From: an uncultured Chlorobiaceae bacterium
GTDB taxonomy: Bacteria; Bacteroidota; Chlorobiia; Chlorobiales; Chlorobiaceae
Reading direction: 5' to 3'
DNA: 40,059 bases
NCBI GenBank assembly: GCA_903920215.1
Contig: CAIXLG010000125.1
Span: 1 to 40,059 of the forward strand
Part shown: positions 26,040 through 35,195 of the stretch, piece by piece
Layout of the letters: each line of letters opens with the position of its first letter
How positions within the stretch are numbered: position 1 is the stretch's first letter
Notes under the pieces: generated by a model
What the model was told of the DNA's origin: nothing
The model's database searches: none
What the model saw: only the letters and a program-made list of their open reading frames with translations
Translations under genes and position numbers: made by a program

Positions 26040-26886
26040 CCGCCCCTCAAACGGGTATGAAAAAAAAGATCCTGGAATAGCGCTTTCTGTTGAACATGTA
26101 TCATTTGCTTATGATGCAGATCTTGTTTTGAAGGATATCAATCTTACTGTTGCTGAAGGTGAATTTGTCGCTGTACTTGGGCCCAGTGGCTGTGGAAAGA
26201 CAAGTTTGCTGCGGTTGCTTGCCGGACTGGAAAAGCCCGGTAGCGGAAATGTATTGCATCAGGGAAATCCTGTTACCGGCCCGAATATCCTGCGCGGGGT
26301 AGTCTTCCAGGACTACTCCCTTTTTCCCTGGCTGAATCTCCAGGATAACCTGACGATAGCTATTAACAAGGCCCGTAAGGGCCTTGGCAGGGCAGAAAGG
26401 AACAAAATCGCTGAAGAGTATCTTGATCTTGTCGGTCTTCAAGGTATGGCGTTCAAACATCCCTATGAAATTTCCGGTGGTATGAGGCAGCGTGCAGCAA
26501 TTGCACGATCGTTAGCGTTGGGCTCTCCGGTACTCCTAATGGATGAACCCTTCGGTGCATTGGATCCTGTCAACAGGGTCAGGCTTCAGGATCTTCTGTT
26601 ACAGCTTTGCAGAAGCAGCTCAACCCGTAGAACAATTGTATTTGTTACTCATGATGTTGAGGAAGCACTCTATCTCGGTGATCGGGTGGTTGTACTGGGC
26701 ACAACTCCCGGTCGCGTGATTGCTGATATCGATGTGCCGTTTGATGGAAAACTTCAGCGCAGTGATCTGTTTCAGGCTAAAGAGTTCCGGCAGCTGGAGG
26801 AAGAAATTTCGGCGCTTTATCATGAAGACATTGAACGCCAGCTGGAAGCCGGTTCAGTTGCTTTTGGAGAGGGAGAATTAATATGA
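26026..26886 (+). CDS. ABC transporter ATP-binding protein (SsuB/TauB/NrtD type)
   Basis: A 286-residue cytoplasmic ATPase of the importer. Motifs in order: Walker A GPSGCGKTSLL, Q-loop VFQDYSLFPWL, signature ISGGMRQRAAIARSLA, Walker B VLLMDEPFGALD, and H-loop VTHDVEEALYLGDRV. The Q-loop and H-loop context is characteristic of the nitrate/sulfonate/taurine subfamily. It begins within the end of the binding-protein gene and its stop overlaps the permease start (ATGA), so the three importer genes are translated together. All catalytic residues are present. The C-terminal 40 residues after the H-loop carry acidic sequence with no extra domain. Confidence 0.92.
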   Translation: MSGTNRPSNGYEKKDPGIALSVEHVSFAYDADLVLKDINLTVAEGEFVAVLGPSGCGKTSLLRLLAGLEKPGSGNVLHQGNPVTGPNILRGVVFQDYSLFPWLNLQDNLTIAINKARKGLGRAERNKIAEEYLDLVGLQGMAFKHPYEISGGMRQRAAIARSLALGSPVLLMDEPFGALDPVNRVRLQDLLLQLCRSSSTRRTIVFVTHDVEEALYLGDRVVVLGTTPGRVIADIDVPFDGKLQRSDLFQAKEFRQLEEEISALYHEDIERQLEAGSVAFGEGELI

Positions 26887-27671
26887 ATGAACCGCTACAT
26901 AATACTGTTACTCACAAAAAAAGGATCAAAGTTTTCAAAGGGTTTGAAGGCATGCTTCTGTTTGTGGTGTTGGCACTATGCTGGCAGTTGGCATCTACTC
27001 TGCTTCCGCTCAGGAATGCTGCCCTTTATCCAACCCCGGCGGTAACGTTCAAAGCGCTTCAGGATTCATTGCCGGAGCTGTTGAAGGGGACTTGGTCATC
27101 ATTTCTTATTCTGATTCCCGGATACTGTCTTGCTGTTATCCTGGGAGCTGTGTGGGGTATAGTGGTAGGTTCGGTTACATGGATACATAGGGCATTTGAT
27201 CCGTTTGCCAAAGTTGCAGCACCCATCCCGCCAACAGTCTACATTCCCTATGCAATTGCCTTGATGCCAACATTCAGGGTATCAGCAATCATGGTGGTCT
27301 TTATCGGAGCTTTCTGGCCTGTGTTTGTTAATGCTGCCGCAGGTGCCGCTTCGGTACCGCTTCGTTATCGTGATAATGCCGGCATTCTCGGGTTTGGTAG
27401 ATTTGAGTATATGCGACGTGTTGCCTTTCCTGCCGCTTTGCCGAATATTTTTTCCGGGATGGCAGTTGGCCTTGCCCTTGCATTTATTCTGTTGACTGTC
27501 GCCGAGCTTTTTGGTGCAAATCAAGGACTTGGAAGATTTGTGCAATACTATGCTGATTATGCAGACTATCCTCGCATGGTTGCCGGTATCCTCTATACTG
27601 GTGTTGTTACATTTACGTCAATGGCATTGCTTGATTTTGTCAAACGCCGCGTTCTCTTCTGGGTGCGCTGA
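26883..27671 (+). CDS. ABC transporter permease (SsuC/TauC type)
   Basis: A 262-residue inner-membrane protein with about six helices. The EAA-type loop that contacts the ATPase is visible around GRFEYMRRVAFPAALPNIFS, and the C-terminal VAELFGANQGLGRFVQ block is shared with the truncated permease at the start of the window. It completes a single-permease importer with the two preceding genes, homodimeric by family. The ATG lies in the stop of the ATPase gene. The next gene, a corrinoid protein, starts 46 bp downstream, so the importer is probably co-transcribed with the methyltransferase genes. Confidence 0.92.
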   Translation: MNEPLHNTVTHKKRIKVFKGFEGMLLFVVLALCWQLASTLLPLRNAALYPTPAVTFKALQDSLPELLKGTWSSFLILIPGYCLAVILGAVWGIVVGSVTWIHRAFDPFAKVAAPIPPTVYIPYAIALMPTFRVSAIMVVFIGAFWPVFVNAAAGAASVPLRYRDNAGILGFGRFEYMRRVAFPAALPNIFSGMAVGLALAFILLTVAELFGANQGLGRFVQYYADYADYPRMVAGILYTGVVTFTSMALLDFVKRRVLFWVR

Positions 27672-27717
27672 AAAAAGGATGTGAATTTATTTATAGAGAA
27701 ACCGAATATGATCAGAT

Positions 27718-28383
27718 ATGAGCGATAATAAAGAGCAAACGTTTTTCACAGCGCTCTCTGATGCTGTGCTTGATATGGATGAGGTAAAAGTTGAAGAGAT
27801 CGCTCACAGGGTTATTAAAGAAAAAATTGATGCATATCGGGCTATAGAAAACGGGCTTGTTGATGGCATGAACCGTGCCGGTCAGCTTTTTGAAGATGAA
27901 GAATATTTTATTCCGGAAATTCTTCTCTGTTCAGATGCCATGTATGCCGGATTGAATATTCTCAACCCGTATATCAACCGGGAGCAGCAGCGAACCCGTA
28001 AAAAAGTTGTTATCGGCGTCGTTGAGGGCGACACGCACGATATCGGAAAAAATCTTGTAAAAACACTCCTTGATGCAGCAGGGTTTGAGGTTGTTGATCT
28101 AGGTCGTGATGTCCCTCCTGCTCAGATTGTTAACGCTGCCATTGCAGAACACGCAGATGTTATTGCTCTGTCAACCCTTATGACCACAACTATGGACGGC
28201 ATGGCATCGGTTATTAAGATTCTGCAGGAGAGCGGTCACCGCGATGCGGTTAAAGTTATCGTTGGTGGAGGGCCTATATCACAGTCTTTTGCTGACAGAA
28301 TTGGTGCTGACGGTTATGCTCCTTCTGCACCTGCGGCCGTCAAACTGCTGCACAAGTTATTCAAAGATTCCATTTATGCCTGA
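27718..28383 (+). CDS. Corrinoid protein of a methyltransferase system (MtaC/MtbC/MtsB-like)
   Basis: A 221-residue cytoplasmic cobamide carrier. Residues 1-90 are the B12-binding cap (ENGLVDGMNRAGQLFEDEEYFIPEIL), and 95-220 form the Rossmann domain with the cobalt-ligating motif GDTHDIG (D105-x-H107-x-x-G110) and STLMTTTM. In such systems one methyltransferase moves a methyl group from substrate to Co(I) and another moves it to an acceptor. Length is typical. The stop overlaps the following methyltransferase gene by 8 bp, and a dedicated activating protein lies three genes on. The identity of the methyl donor cannot be read from this protein. Confidence 0.93.
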   Translation: MSDNKEQTFFTALSDAVLDMDEVKVEEIAHRVIKEKIDAYRAIENGLVDGMNRAGQLFEDEEYFIPEILLCSDAMYAGLNILNPYINREQQRTRKKVVIGVVEGDTHDIGKNLVKTLLDAAGFEVVDLGRDVPPAQIVNAAIAEHADVIALSTLMTTTMDGMASVIKILQESGHRDAVKVIVGGGPISQSFADRIGADGYAPSAPAAVKLLHKLFKDSIYA

Positions 28384-29479
28384 TTCAACGATCAATAGAG
28401 CCGCTCAAAAAGACGCACTCTTTCCCTTGCAACGTCTTCAGGCTTATGCACAGGGTCTTCCTGTCGATCGTTTGCCCTGTGTGCCGATTGTGGGGAATAC
28501 AGCTGCAAGGGTGCTGGGCGTTACCGTCAGTTCTCTTCGCAATAATGGCAAAATACTGGCTGACGCACAGATCGCATCCTATCGGCGTTTTGGTTACGAT
28601 AATATCCGGGTCTTTACTGATCTTTACACAATTGCAGAAGGCATGGGTGCCCAGATAAGGGTGCCGGAGGATGAAACGGCTTTTCTTGCTGAACCTGCCA
28701 TTCAGAACGTTTCCGGAATTTCAGGCCTGCGGCCTGTCGATCCCTGCCGGGATGGTGTTTTGCCTGAGCAAATTGAGGCTGTTAAACGGGTTGTGCAGGA
28801 GGTTGGCAACGAGGTTCCGGTTACAGCAGCATTGACATGCCCCTTCACCAATGCCTCATTTCTTATCGGAGCCGTCAATCTGTCGCGACTTGTTTTAAAG
28901 GATCCCGCTTCTGTTCACCATCTCTGCAAGCTCTCATTGGAATCAGCGCTTGCTTATGCCGAAGCTATATTCAACGCTGGTGGAACACCGAGTCTGACCG
29001 ATGCCATGTCATCTTCCTCCGTGATCAGCCCTAAACAATTCGAAGAGTTTAGCTATCCCTATTTGAAGACGCTTGTCGATTATATCCACTCAAAAAGTCG
29101 TTCAGCAACACTTCACATCTGCGGTAAAACCAGTCCGATCTGGGATAAAATGGCCGATACCGGTGCTGACTGCATTTCGATTGATAATGACGCAAACCTG
29201 CTTGATGCAAAAAAGAAAATCGGTCATCGGGTAAGGCTTATGGGAAATGTTCATCCATCTGCCATAATGCTGCAGGGAACACCTCAGGATATTCGACGCG
29301 AGGTCTGTAAATGCGTTATCGCAGCTCATGACAATCCTAAAGGTTTTGTTGTCGCTTCAGGGTGCAGTTTGCCAACGGAGACTCCTTTTGAAAATATTGA
29401 TGCCATGCTTGATGCTGTCCGTGAAATAGGCTATCCAGTCAGTGTCGGATTGCTTGAAGAAATAGTGAATAACTCATAG
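28376..29479 (+). CDS. Corrinoid-dependent methyltransferase, MtaA/UroD family (first of two)
   Basis: A 367-residue protein from the ATG at 28376 (MPDSTINRAAQKDALFP). An open frame reaches further upstream, but that part lies wholly inside the corrinoid gene. It has the uroporphyrinogen-decarboxylase-like barrel used by MtaA, MtbA, CmuA and MtpA. The zinc motif is H247-x-C249 in LHICGKTS with a distant C330 in ASGCSLPTETP, which would activate a thiol. Tail SGCSLPTETPFENIDAM matches the family end. It may take the methyl group from the substrate or pass it to a thiol acceptor. The partner gene follows after two bases. Confidence 0.9.
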   Translation: MPDSTINRAAQKDALFPLQRLQAYAQGLPVDRLPCVPIVGNTAARVLGVTVSSLRNNGKILADAQIASYRRFGYDNIRVFTDLYTIAEGMGAQIRVPEDETAFLAEPAIQNVSGISGLRPVDPCRDGVLPEQIEAVKRVVQEVGNEVPVTAALTCPFTNASFLIGAVNLSRLVLKDPASVHHLCKLSLESALAYAEAIFNAGGTPSLTDAMSSSSVISPKQFEEFSYPYLKTLVDYIHSKSRSATLHICGKTSPIWDKMADTGADCISIDNDANLLDAKKKIGHRVRLMGNVHPSAIMLQGTPQDIRREVCKCVIAAHDNPKGFVVASGCSLPTETPFENIDAMLDAVREIGYPVSVGLLEEIVNNS

Positions 29480-29481
29480 AA

Positions 29482-30507
29482 ATGATGAACGGAATAACTC
29501 CTAAAAATCGCCTTCTTGATGTTCTGAATAAAAAAGCAACGGATCGGGCTCCGGTGATCTGCATGGGTGGTATGATGAATGCTTCGATTGTTGAGATTAT
29601 GAACAGTACCGGCTTTACGCTGCCTGCCGCGCATGACAATCCTGATTTGATGGCATCGCTTGCAGGCGCCATTCAGGAACAGACCGGTTTTGAAAATCTT
29701 GGAGTACCTTTCTGTATGACCGTTGAAGCCGAGTTGCTTGGTAGCCGGATTGATAAGGGCACACTTGCCTGCGAGCCTAAAATCAAGCAGGAGGCATTTG
29801 GGTCGGTTGGGGATGTTATTTTTCGTGATATTGATGAAATGCTTGAATCCGGACGTATTCAGACGGTGACCTCTGCAACCGCGACTCTCTCTCAAACGCA
29901 TAAGCAGTTACCTGTTGTTGTCAGCATGACAGGGCCAATCAGCACCGCCGCATCAATTATCAATCCGATGGCATTCTACAAGGAGTTGCGTAAAAATCCA
30001 GCCAATGCTCATCGGGTTCTGGAGTATGTGACTGAACTGCTCATCGGGTTTGCTGCAAGATCTGTCAGGGCAGGAGCTTCTGTCATTGCCATTGGTGACC
30101 CGTCAGCCACCGGGGAAATACTTGGGCCTGTGATGTTTCAGGAATATGCTGTGCGATACCTGAATATTTTGACCGAAGCTGTCCATGGTTTCGGTGTGCC
30201 AGTTATTCTTCATATCTGCGGTGACATCAATAAAGTCAGGTCTCTTATTCCTGGCCTTAAGGCAAATGCCATCAGCACTGATGCCATGGTAAACCTTCAA
30301 AAGCTGAAAGAGGATTTTCCCGAAATTACCACTATGGGAAATCTCAGCACCTACTCACTTGAATGGGGATCACCGGATAAAATTTCAGTCCAGACGCAGA
30401 AACTTGTTGACGATGGTATAGATATTATTTCTCCCGCCTGTGGATTGAGTACTTCGACAACACTGGCCAATATCCGTGCTATGACCAGAACGGTGCAGGG
30501 AGAATGA
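29482..30507 (+). CDS. Corrinoid-dependent methyltransferase, MtaA/UroD family (second of two)
   Basis: A 341-residue barrel protein beginning MMNGITPKNRLLDVLNKK, the standard MtaA/MtbA/CmuA opening. The zinc residues are H244-x-C246 (LHICGD) and C320 (SPACGLST); the last spacing is 73 residues against 80 in the previous gene. The glycine/proline loop DPSATGEILGP matches MtaA members. Sequence identity with its neighbour is low, so the pair is not a recent duplication and probably performs the two half-reactions of methyl transfer. Which enzyme serves which half is not decidable from sequence. The next start lies 3 bp beyond the stop. Confidence 0.9.
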   Translation: MMNGITPKNRLLDVLNKKATDRAPVICMGGMMNASIVEIMNSTGFTLPAAHDNPDLMASLAGAIQEQTGFENLGVPFCMTVEAELLGSRIDKGTLACEPKIKQEAFGSVGDVIFRDIDEMLESGRIQTVTSATATLSQTHKQLPVVVSMTGPISTAASIINPMAFYKELRKNPANAHRVLEYVTELLIGFAARSVRAGASVIAIGDPSATGEILGPVMFQEYAVRYLNILTEAVHGFGVPVILHICGDINKVRSLIPGLKANAISTDAMVNLQKLKEDFPEITTMGNLSTYSLEWGSPDKISVQTQKLVDDGIDIISPACGLSTSTTLANIRAMTRTVQGE

Positions 30508-30510
30508 TTC

Positions 30511-32220
30511 ATGCCTGAAGTTAGTTTTGTCGGTCATAATAAACACATCATAGTTCCCGAAGGAACATCTTTGCTTGAGGCTGCTCGCCAGGCAGGGGTT
30601 TTCATTGAATCCCCCTGTAACAGAGAGGGAACCTGCGGAAAATGCAGGGTGCTCTTACATCCTGGCTATCTGGCAGGTGTTTATCATGAAAGGGGAAGTC
30701 ATACACTGTCGGCAGAGGACGAACAGGCGGGTTATTTACTGAGCTGTCAGGTCTCCATTCGTGGGGATGTAAGAGTTGAAGTTCCGGAGAAAGGACAACT
30801 TCTGCTTAAGATTGTTGCTGATGGCAAATGCCGGATAGTTAAACTTGACCCGCTGATCGAAAAGACATTTGATCCGGAGAGCGGAACAACCGCGGTAACT
30901 TCAGGGGGGGAGCTGCTGGTAACAGAAATCGGAGATACAACAGCAAACCTCTACGGTGTTGCCATTGATATCGGTACCACAACCTTAGTTGCCGCGTTAA
31001 TTGACCTGAACACCGGTGAAAGGTTAGGGTCGAAGGCTGCACTTAATCCTCAGGCATTGCATGCACAGGATGTTCTGTCAAGGATTAAGCTGGGTTCAAC
31101 TGTCGAAGGGCTGACTCTTTTGCACAAGGAGCTTTTGCAGGAGCTGAACCGGATGATTGGAGTATTGGTCGCATCTGCAAAAATCAATCGCTCAACCATT
31201 TACGAGGCGGTACTTGGCGGAAATACAACCATGCTGACTTTTGCAGCGGGAGCCTCTCCCTCTTCTCTAGGTAAATATCCCTATCGAGTGGAGCTGAATA
31301 CAATCTCCTCATATGCATCCGCCGATATTGGATTGCAGATTGCTGACCATGGTCAGGTCTGTTTTCCGCCGGTTGCGTCAGCGTATGTAGGAGCAGATAT
31401 CACCGCAGGTATTATGGCGGCTGATCTGCCTCGTTTGAAGGGTGTCACGCTGTTTGTTGACATTGGCACAAATGGCGAAATGGTGCTTGCTGAGAATGGA
31501 AAAATAACGGCTACATCCACTGCTGCCGGTCCAGCCTTTGAAGGGATGAACATCTCCAGTGGTATGAGGGCTGTTGCTGGTGCTATCGAGAAGGTTCTTC
31601 TCGGCAATGGAACTGTTGCTGTCCATACCATTTCAGGTGCTTGCCCTCTAGGCCTTTGTGGAAGCGGGCTGCTGGATACAGTTGCAGAATTGGCCAGAGA
31701 GGAAATCATTGATCGGAATGGACGTTTTGTAAAACCTGGTTCGGAACTCTTTGCCATGTGGCAGGGTAATCTGGAAGTGGAGCAGGGGCGTACACGATTC
31801 AGGCTCGCTGAAAATGTCATTCTGACACAGCAGGATATCCGTCAGGTGCAGCTCGCTAAAGCGGCAGTTCGCGCCGGTATCGATATGATGCTGCTGACCT
31901 GTTCGCTTTCGCCTGAGGATGTTGACCGGGTATATATTGCCGGTTCTTTTGGAGCGCATCTGCAGGTATCCAGCTTGATAACTCTTGGTCTTCTGCCCGA
32001 AAATTTTGCTGACCGGGTGGAGTTTCTTGGAAATACATCACAAAGCGGGGCTGCAGCTTTTCTGCTCAATCGGGATATTCGCAGTGATGCAGCATTAATG
32101 GTGGCAGGAATGACTGTCCTTGAGCTGTCGCGTGAAGCGGCGTTCGAAAAGATTTTTCTGAAGGCCTTGCCATTCCCTCAATTACTTAAACAACATAATG
32201 AAGACCACTATGGCGTCTAA
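30511..32220 (+). CDS. Corrinoid-enzyme reductive activator (RACE/RamA-like, [2Fe-2S] plus ASKHA, DUF4445)
   Basis: A 569-residue protein that returns inactive Co(II) corrinoid to Co(I) with ATP. Residues 1-95 are a plant-type [2Fe-2S] ferredoxin domain with ligands C36, C42, C45 (SPCNREGTCGKCRV) and C79. A linker follows, then the ASKHA ATPase fold beginning near residue 150 (GVAIDIGTTTLVAALIDL) with LFVDIGTNGEMVLA and GLCGSGLLD phosphate loops. This architecture differs from the [4Fe-4S] RamA of methylamine archaea and matches activators of bacterial O-demethylases. Presence confirms that the upstream corrinoid system is redox-repaired. Stop overlaps the next gene by 23 bp. Confidence 0.92.
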   Translation: MPEVSFVGHNKHIIVPEGTSLLEAARQAGVFIESPCNREGTCGKCRVLLHPGYLAGVYHERGSHTLSAEDEQAGYLLSCQVSIRGDVRVEVPEKGQLLLKIVADGKCRIVKLDPLIEKTFDPESGTTAVTSGGELLVTEIGDTTANLYGVAIDIGTTTLVAALIDLNTGERLGSKAALNPQALHAQDVLSRIKLGSTVEGLTLLHKELLQELNRMIGVLVASAKINRSTIYEAVLGGNTTMLTFAAGASPSSLGKYPYRVELNTISSYASADIGLQIADHGQVCFPPVASAYVGADITAGIMAADLPRLKGVTLFVDIGTNGEMVLAENGKITATSTAAGPAFEGMNISSGMRAVAGAIEKVLLGNGTVAVHTISGACPLGLCGSGLLDTVAELAREEIIDRNGRFVKPGSELFAMWQGNLEVEQGRTRFRLAENVILTQQDIRQVQLAKAAVRAGIDMMLLTCSLSPEDVDRVYIAGSFGAHLQVSSLITLGLLPENFADRVEFLGNTSQSGAAAFLLNRDIRSDAALMVAGMTVLELSREAAFEKIFLKALPFPQLLKQHNEDHYGV

Positions 32221-32890
32221 GAAAAAAATAAAGAATACGGAACCAAAGTTGCTCACCTGTTCGGACTGTGGAGTGCCGAACTGTTACCGGGAGGAACGCA
32301 CTTTTCCTGATTTCTGTCTGACAGAAGCCATAGAGCACGATAAGCTTGATGGAATTACCGACCAATATCGAGGTGAAGGTCAGGATGCAAAAATAGCAAG
32401 GGCTTCTGCCGAGGTAGAGGGGACCTACTATGGACAGTTGACGCGCGTTGAGGAGATCATTGCATTTGCCAATCGTATAGGGGCAAAAAAAATTGGACTG
32501 GCAACCTGTATTGGTCTGTCAGAAGAAACAAAAATTTTTGTCAAGGTACTGAAGATTAATGGGTTGGAGCCATACTCAGTTATTTGCAAAATCGGCTCTG
32601 TGGACAAAAGCGAAATCGGCATCGGTGATGACTTGAAAATTCTCAAGGGGAGTCATGAATCCATGTGTAATCCGATCCTGCAGGCCAGATTGTTGAACGA
32701 ACAGAAAACTGATCTGAACATCATTATCGGCTTATGTGTTGGTCACGATTCGCTTTTTATCAAATATTCAGATGCTCCGGTTACAACTCTCATCACCAAG
32801 GACAGGGTACTCGGACACAATCCGGCCGCAGCACTCTACACAAGCGGATTTTATTATAAACGCCTATTTACTGAAGGTCGCAATTTATAA
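32198..32890 (+). CDS. DUF1847 family Cys-rich, probably metal-binding protein
   Basis: A 230-residue cytoplasmic protein. It opens with a Cys-rich patch CSDCGVPNCYREERTFPDFC (four cysteines), and further Cys occur in ATCIGLSEE, KGSHESMCNP and GLCVGHDSLF. These resemble DUF1847 proteins found in anaerobes and methanogens, often beside corrinoid or C1 genes; the fold is thought to bind zinc or an iron-sulfur cluster. Start may be the ATG at 32198 or the one at 32210; both lie in the activator gene. Function unknown. It is the last tightly overlapping gene of the methyltransferase half of the operon; a 93-bp gap follows. Confidence 0.75.
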   Translation: MKTTMASKKKIKNTEPKLLTCSDCGVPNCYREERTFPDFCLTEAIEHDKLDGITDQYRGEGQDAKIARASAEVEGTYYGQLTRVEEIIAFANRIGAKKIGLATCIGLSEETKIFVKVLKINGLEPYSVICKIGSVDKSEIGIGDDLKILKGSHESMCNPILQARLLNEQKTDLNIIIGLCVGHDSLFIKYSDAPVTTLITKDRVLGHNPAAALYTSGFYYKRLFTEGRNL

Positions 32891-32983
32891 GCATGCTGAA
32901 ACGTCGTCGCAGCTCGAAGAGATAGAGAGGCGTTTCTGAGATTTTGAAATTGATGGATAAAAATCACTGTAGACAATAAGAGC

Positions 32984-34327
32984 ATGAGTAACAGAACATT
33001 CTGGGAGGAGGAGATCGAAACCCTTCCCCGTCCAAAATTAGAACAATTGCAATTGTCGCTGCTGCAAGAGCATCTTGAATTTGCTTATCAGCGCTCACCC
33101 TATTATCGGCAGACATTTGATGAGGCTGGTGTCAAACCATCGGACTTGAAGCATCTTGAAGACCTTTCGCGGTTTCCCTTTACCAATAAAAAAATTGAAC
33201 GGGATCGTCAGCTGGCAGCTCCTGATCTTGGGGATATGGTCGCTGTCCCGGAAGAAGAGATTGTCTTTGTTTCCGCTTCGAGTGGCTCCACAGGAGTTCC
33301 TACGCTCAGTCCCTTTACCAAAAAGGATTTCGATGATTTTCAGAATGTCGAATCCCGACTGTTCTGGGGAGCAGGAATGAGGCCGAAAGACCGTTACCTG
33401 CACGCCCTTAACTTCAGCTTATTTGTTGGGGGCCCGGATGTTATTGGCGCCCAGAATCTTGGTGCTCTGTGTATCTGGGCCGGTACGGTTCCCTCTGACA
33501 GATTGCTCTACATTATGAAAGAGTTCAAACCGACCATCACCTGGACGACACCATCCTATGCCTGGCATCTCGGTGAAAGTGCAATCAAGCAGGGGATTGA
33601 CCCAAAACGAGATTTATATATTCGTAAAATTATTGTTGCTGGAGAACCTGGCGGCTCAATTCCTGCAACCCGTTCAGCTATTGAAGAACTGTGGGGTGCA
33701 GAGCTGTTCGATTTTTATGGTCTTTCAGATATCTTCGGAGCTTGTGCAGGTATGTGTTCTGCCAAAAACGGGTTGCACCTTGCCGAAGATAACATCCTGA
33801 TCGAAGTGCTCGATCCTGATACACTGGAGCCTGTTGCTGATGGTGAACATGGCGAAATGGTTCTCACCACACTCAAAAAACAGGCACGTCCCATGATTCG
33901 TTTCCGAACCGGTGATATTGTTACCCGGTTCCGGGACGTATGCTCATGTGGTCGAACCCATGCCCGTTTTACGGTGCAGGGGCGCATTGATGATATGCTT
34001 ATCGTTTCCGGTGTCAATATTTTTCCAAGCGATATCGAATATGTGGTCAGGGGTTTGCCGGGTTTAACCGGAGAATATCGGATTACTGTCTATACCGAGC
34101 ACAGACTCCTCAGGTTTGATGTTGATGTTGAAACCATCGAAGGATACGAAGCCGAAGGAGAGAGGCTTGCCTCACTGGTGATTGAACAGATAAAGCAGCG
34201 CTCCGGAGTTCAGCCTAGACGGGTCAACGTACTGCCAAACGGAACCTTGCCTCGTGCCACTCATAAAGCTAAAAGGATTGTGGACTTACGAGAGACAGGC
34301 GACTTGACGAAAGGCGGGGGAATATGA
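32984..34327 (+). CDS. Acyl/aryl-CoA ligase, phenylacetate-CoA ligase (PaaK) family
   Basis: A 447-residue adenylate-forming enzyme that activates a carboxylic acid to its CoA thioester, or makes ATP in the reverse direction. Visible: P-loop SASSGSTGVPT near residue 97, YGLSDIFG (A5), RFRTGDIV (A7), a cysteine pair in VCSCGRTHARF, and GRIDDMLIVSGVNIFPSDIE (A8/hinge). The C-terminal AMP-binding_C_2 domain is present, so length is complete. PaaK-like ligases commonly sit beside ferredoxin-dependent oxidoreductases in anaerobes, where the thioester made by the oxidoreductase drives ATP synthesis. Here the oxidoreductase follows two genes later. Acid substrate not deducible. Confidence 0.9.
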   Translation: MSNRTFWEEEIETLPRPKLEQLQLSLLQEHLEFAYQRSPYYRQTFDEAGVKPSDLKHLEDLSRFPFTNKKIERDRQLAAPDLGDMVAVPEEEIVFVSASSGSTGVPTLSPFTKKDFDDFQNVESRLFWGAGMRPKDRYLHALNFSLFVGGPDVIGAQNLGALCIWAGTVPSDRLLYIMKEFKPTITWTTPSYAWHLGESAIKQGIDPKRDLYIRKIIVAGEPGGSIPATRSAIEELWGAELFDFYGLSDIFGACAGMCSAKNGLHLAEDNILIEVLDPDTLEPVADGEHGEMVLTTLKKQARPMIRFRTGDIVTRFRDVCSCGRTHARFTVQGRIDDMLIVSGVNIFPSDIEYVVRGLPGLTGEYRITVYTEHRLLRFDVDVETIEGYEAEGERLASLVIEQIKQRSGVQPRRVNVLPNGTLPRATHKAKRIVDLRETGDLTKGGGI

Positions 34328-34351
34328 GAAAACGAAAAAAAGGAGAATCCT

Positions 34352-35158
34352 TTGCCTGATGTCTATTCGAATATACGTGAAGTTGATTCAGCTATACAGG
34401 AGCGTATTGCTGACATACTTGAGTTGCGTGCAGCCGATCCTCAGCAGGTTGAATTTCTTGATCATTACCTGAAATCTTTGCCATTTGCAGAGCAGTCACA
34501 GGTTCTTGAAATTGGATGTGGTACCGGAGCTGTGACTCGTTCGTTGGCCAGATGCACCTGCATATCCACAGTGGCAGGTGTGGACCCTTCGACGATATTG
34601 CTCAATCATGCCCGTCTTCTGAGTCAGGATTATGAAAATGTGCAATTTTCCCAGGCTGATGCAAGAGAGCTTCCTTTTGATGCCGAAAGCTTTGATACCG
34701 TTGTTTTACATACCACACTCTGTCATATCCCTGGGCCTGAAAAGGTACTTGAAGAGGCATTTCGTGTATTGCAGAAGGATGGCCTGCTGGTTATTTTCGA
34801 TGGTGATTATGCCTCGACCAGTTTTGCAATTGGCGACAATGATCCGCTTGAAGCTGTTGCTCGTGCTGCAGTTGAGGTCATTGCTCATGATCGCTGGATA
34901 GTAAGAAAACTTCCCGGGCTTTTACGAAAAACTGGTTTTGACGTGCTCGGCTCAAGAGGGTATGCATACAGTGCCGCTTGTGATGCAGAGTATATGCTGA
35001 CCATTCTTGATCGGGGTGCAGATGCTCTTGAAGCTTCCGGCATCATCAGTGCAAGTCTTGCCCTTGCATTGAAAGACGAAGGCAGGCTCCGAGCTGAGCA
35101 AGGTAATTTTTTTGGTCTTATCACCTATGGGAAACTGCTTGCAAAAAAACTCTCCTAA
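34352..35158 (+). CDS. Class I SAM-dependent methyltransferase
   Basis: A 268-residue protein. The start is TTG at 34352, selected because AAAGGAGA lies at proper spacing upstream and no closer ATG fits. The Rossmann motif VLEIGCGTGAVTRSL, the acidic GVDPS, the QADARELPFDAESFD segment and a VLEEAFRVLQKDGLLVI post-motif are typical of methyltransf_11/25 enzymes. The C-terminal half (RAAVEVIAHDRWIVRKLP) is helical and may form the substrate cap. Target may be a small molecule in the same pathway; it could also methylate a cobamide-pathway or thiol intermediate. It is tightly packed between the CoA ligase (24 bp) and the aminotransferase (37 bp). Confidence 0.87.
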   Translation: MPDVYSNIREVDSAIQERIADILELRAADPQQVEFLDHYLKSLPFAEQSQVLEIGCGTGAVTRSLARCTCISTVAGVDPSTILLNHARLLSQDYENVQFSQADARELPFDAESFDTVVLHTTLCHIPGPEKVLEEAFRVLQKDGLLVIFDGDYASTSFAIGDNDPLEAVARAAVEVIAHDRWIVRKLPGLLRKTGFDVLGSRGYAYSAACDAEYMLTILDRGADALEASGIISASLALALKDEGRLRAEQGNFFGLITYGKLLAKKLS

Positions 35159-35195
35159 GGTGCTTTAGTAACACTTAACGTTATAGGATTTTTAC

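Noticed and set aside
28244-28375. Upstream extension of the first UroD-type methyltransferase
   Set aside because: It lies wholly inside the corrinoid gene in another frame; the family sequence begins after the ATG at 28376.
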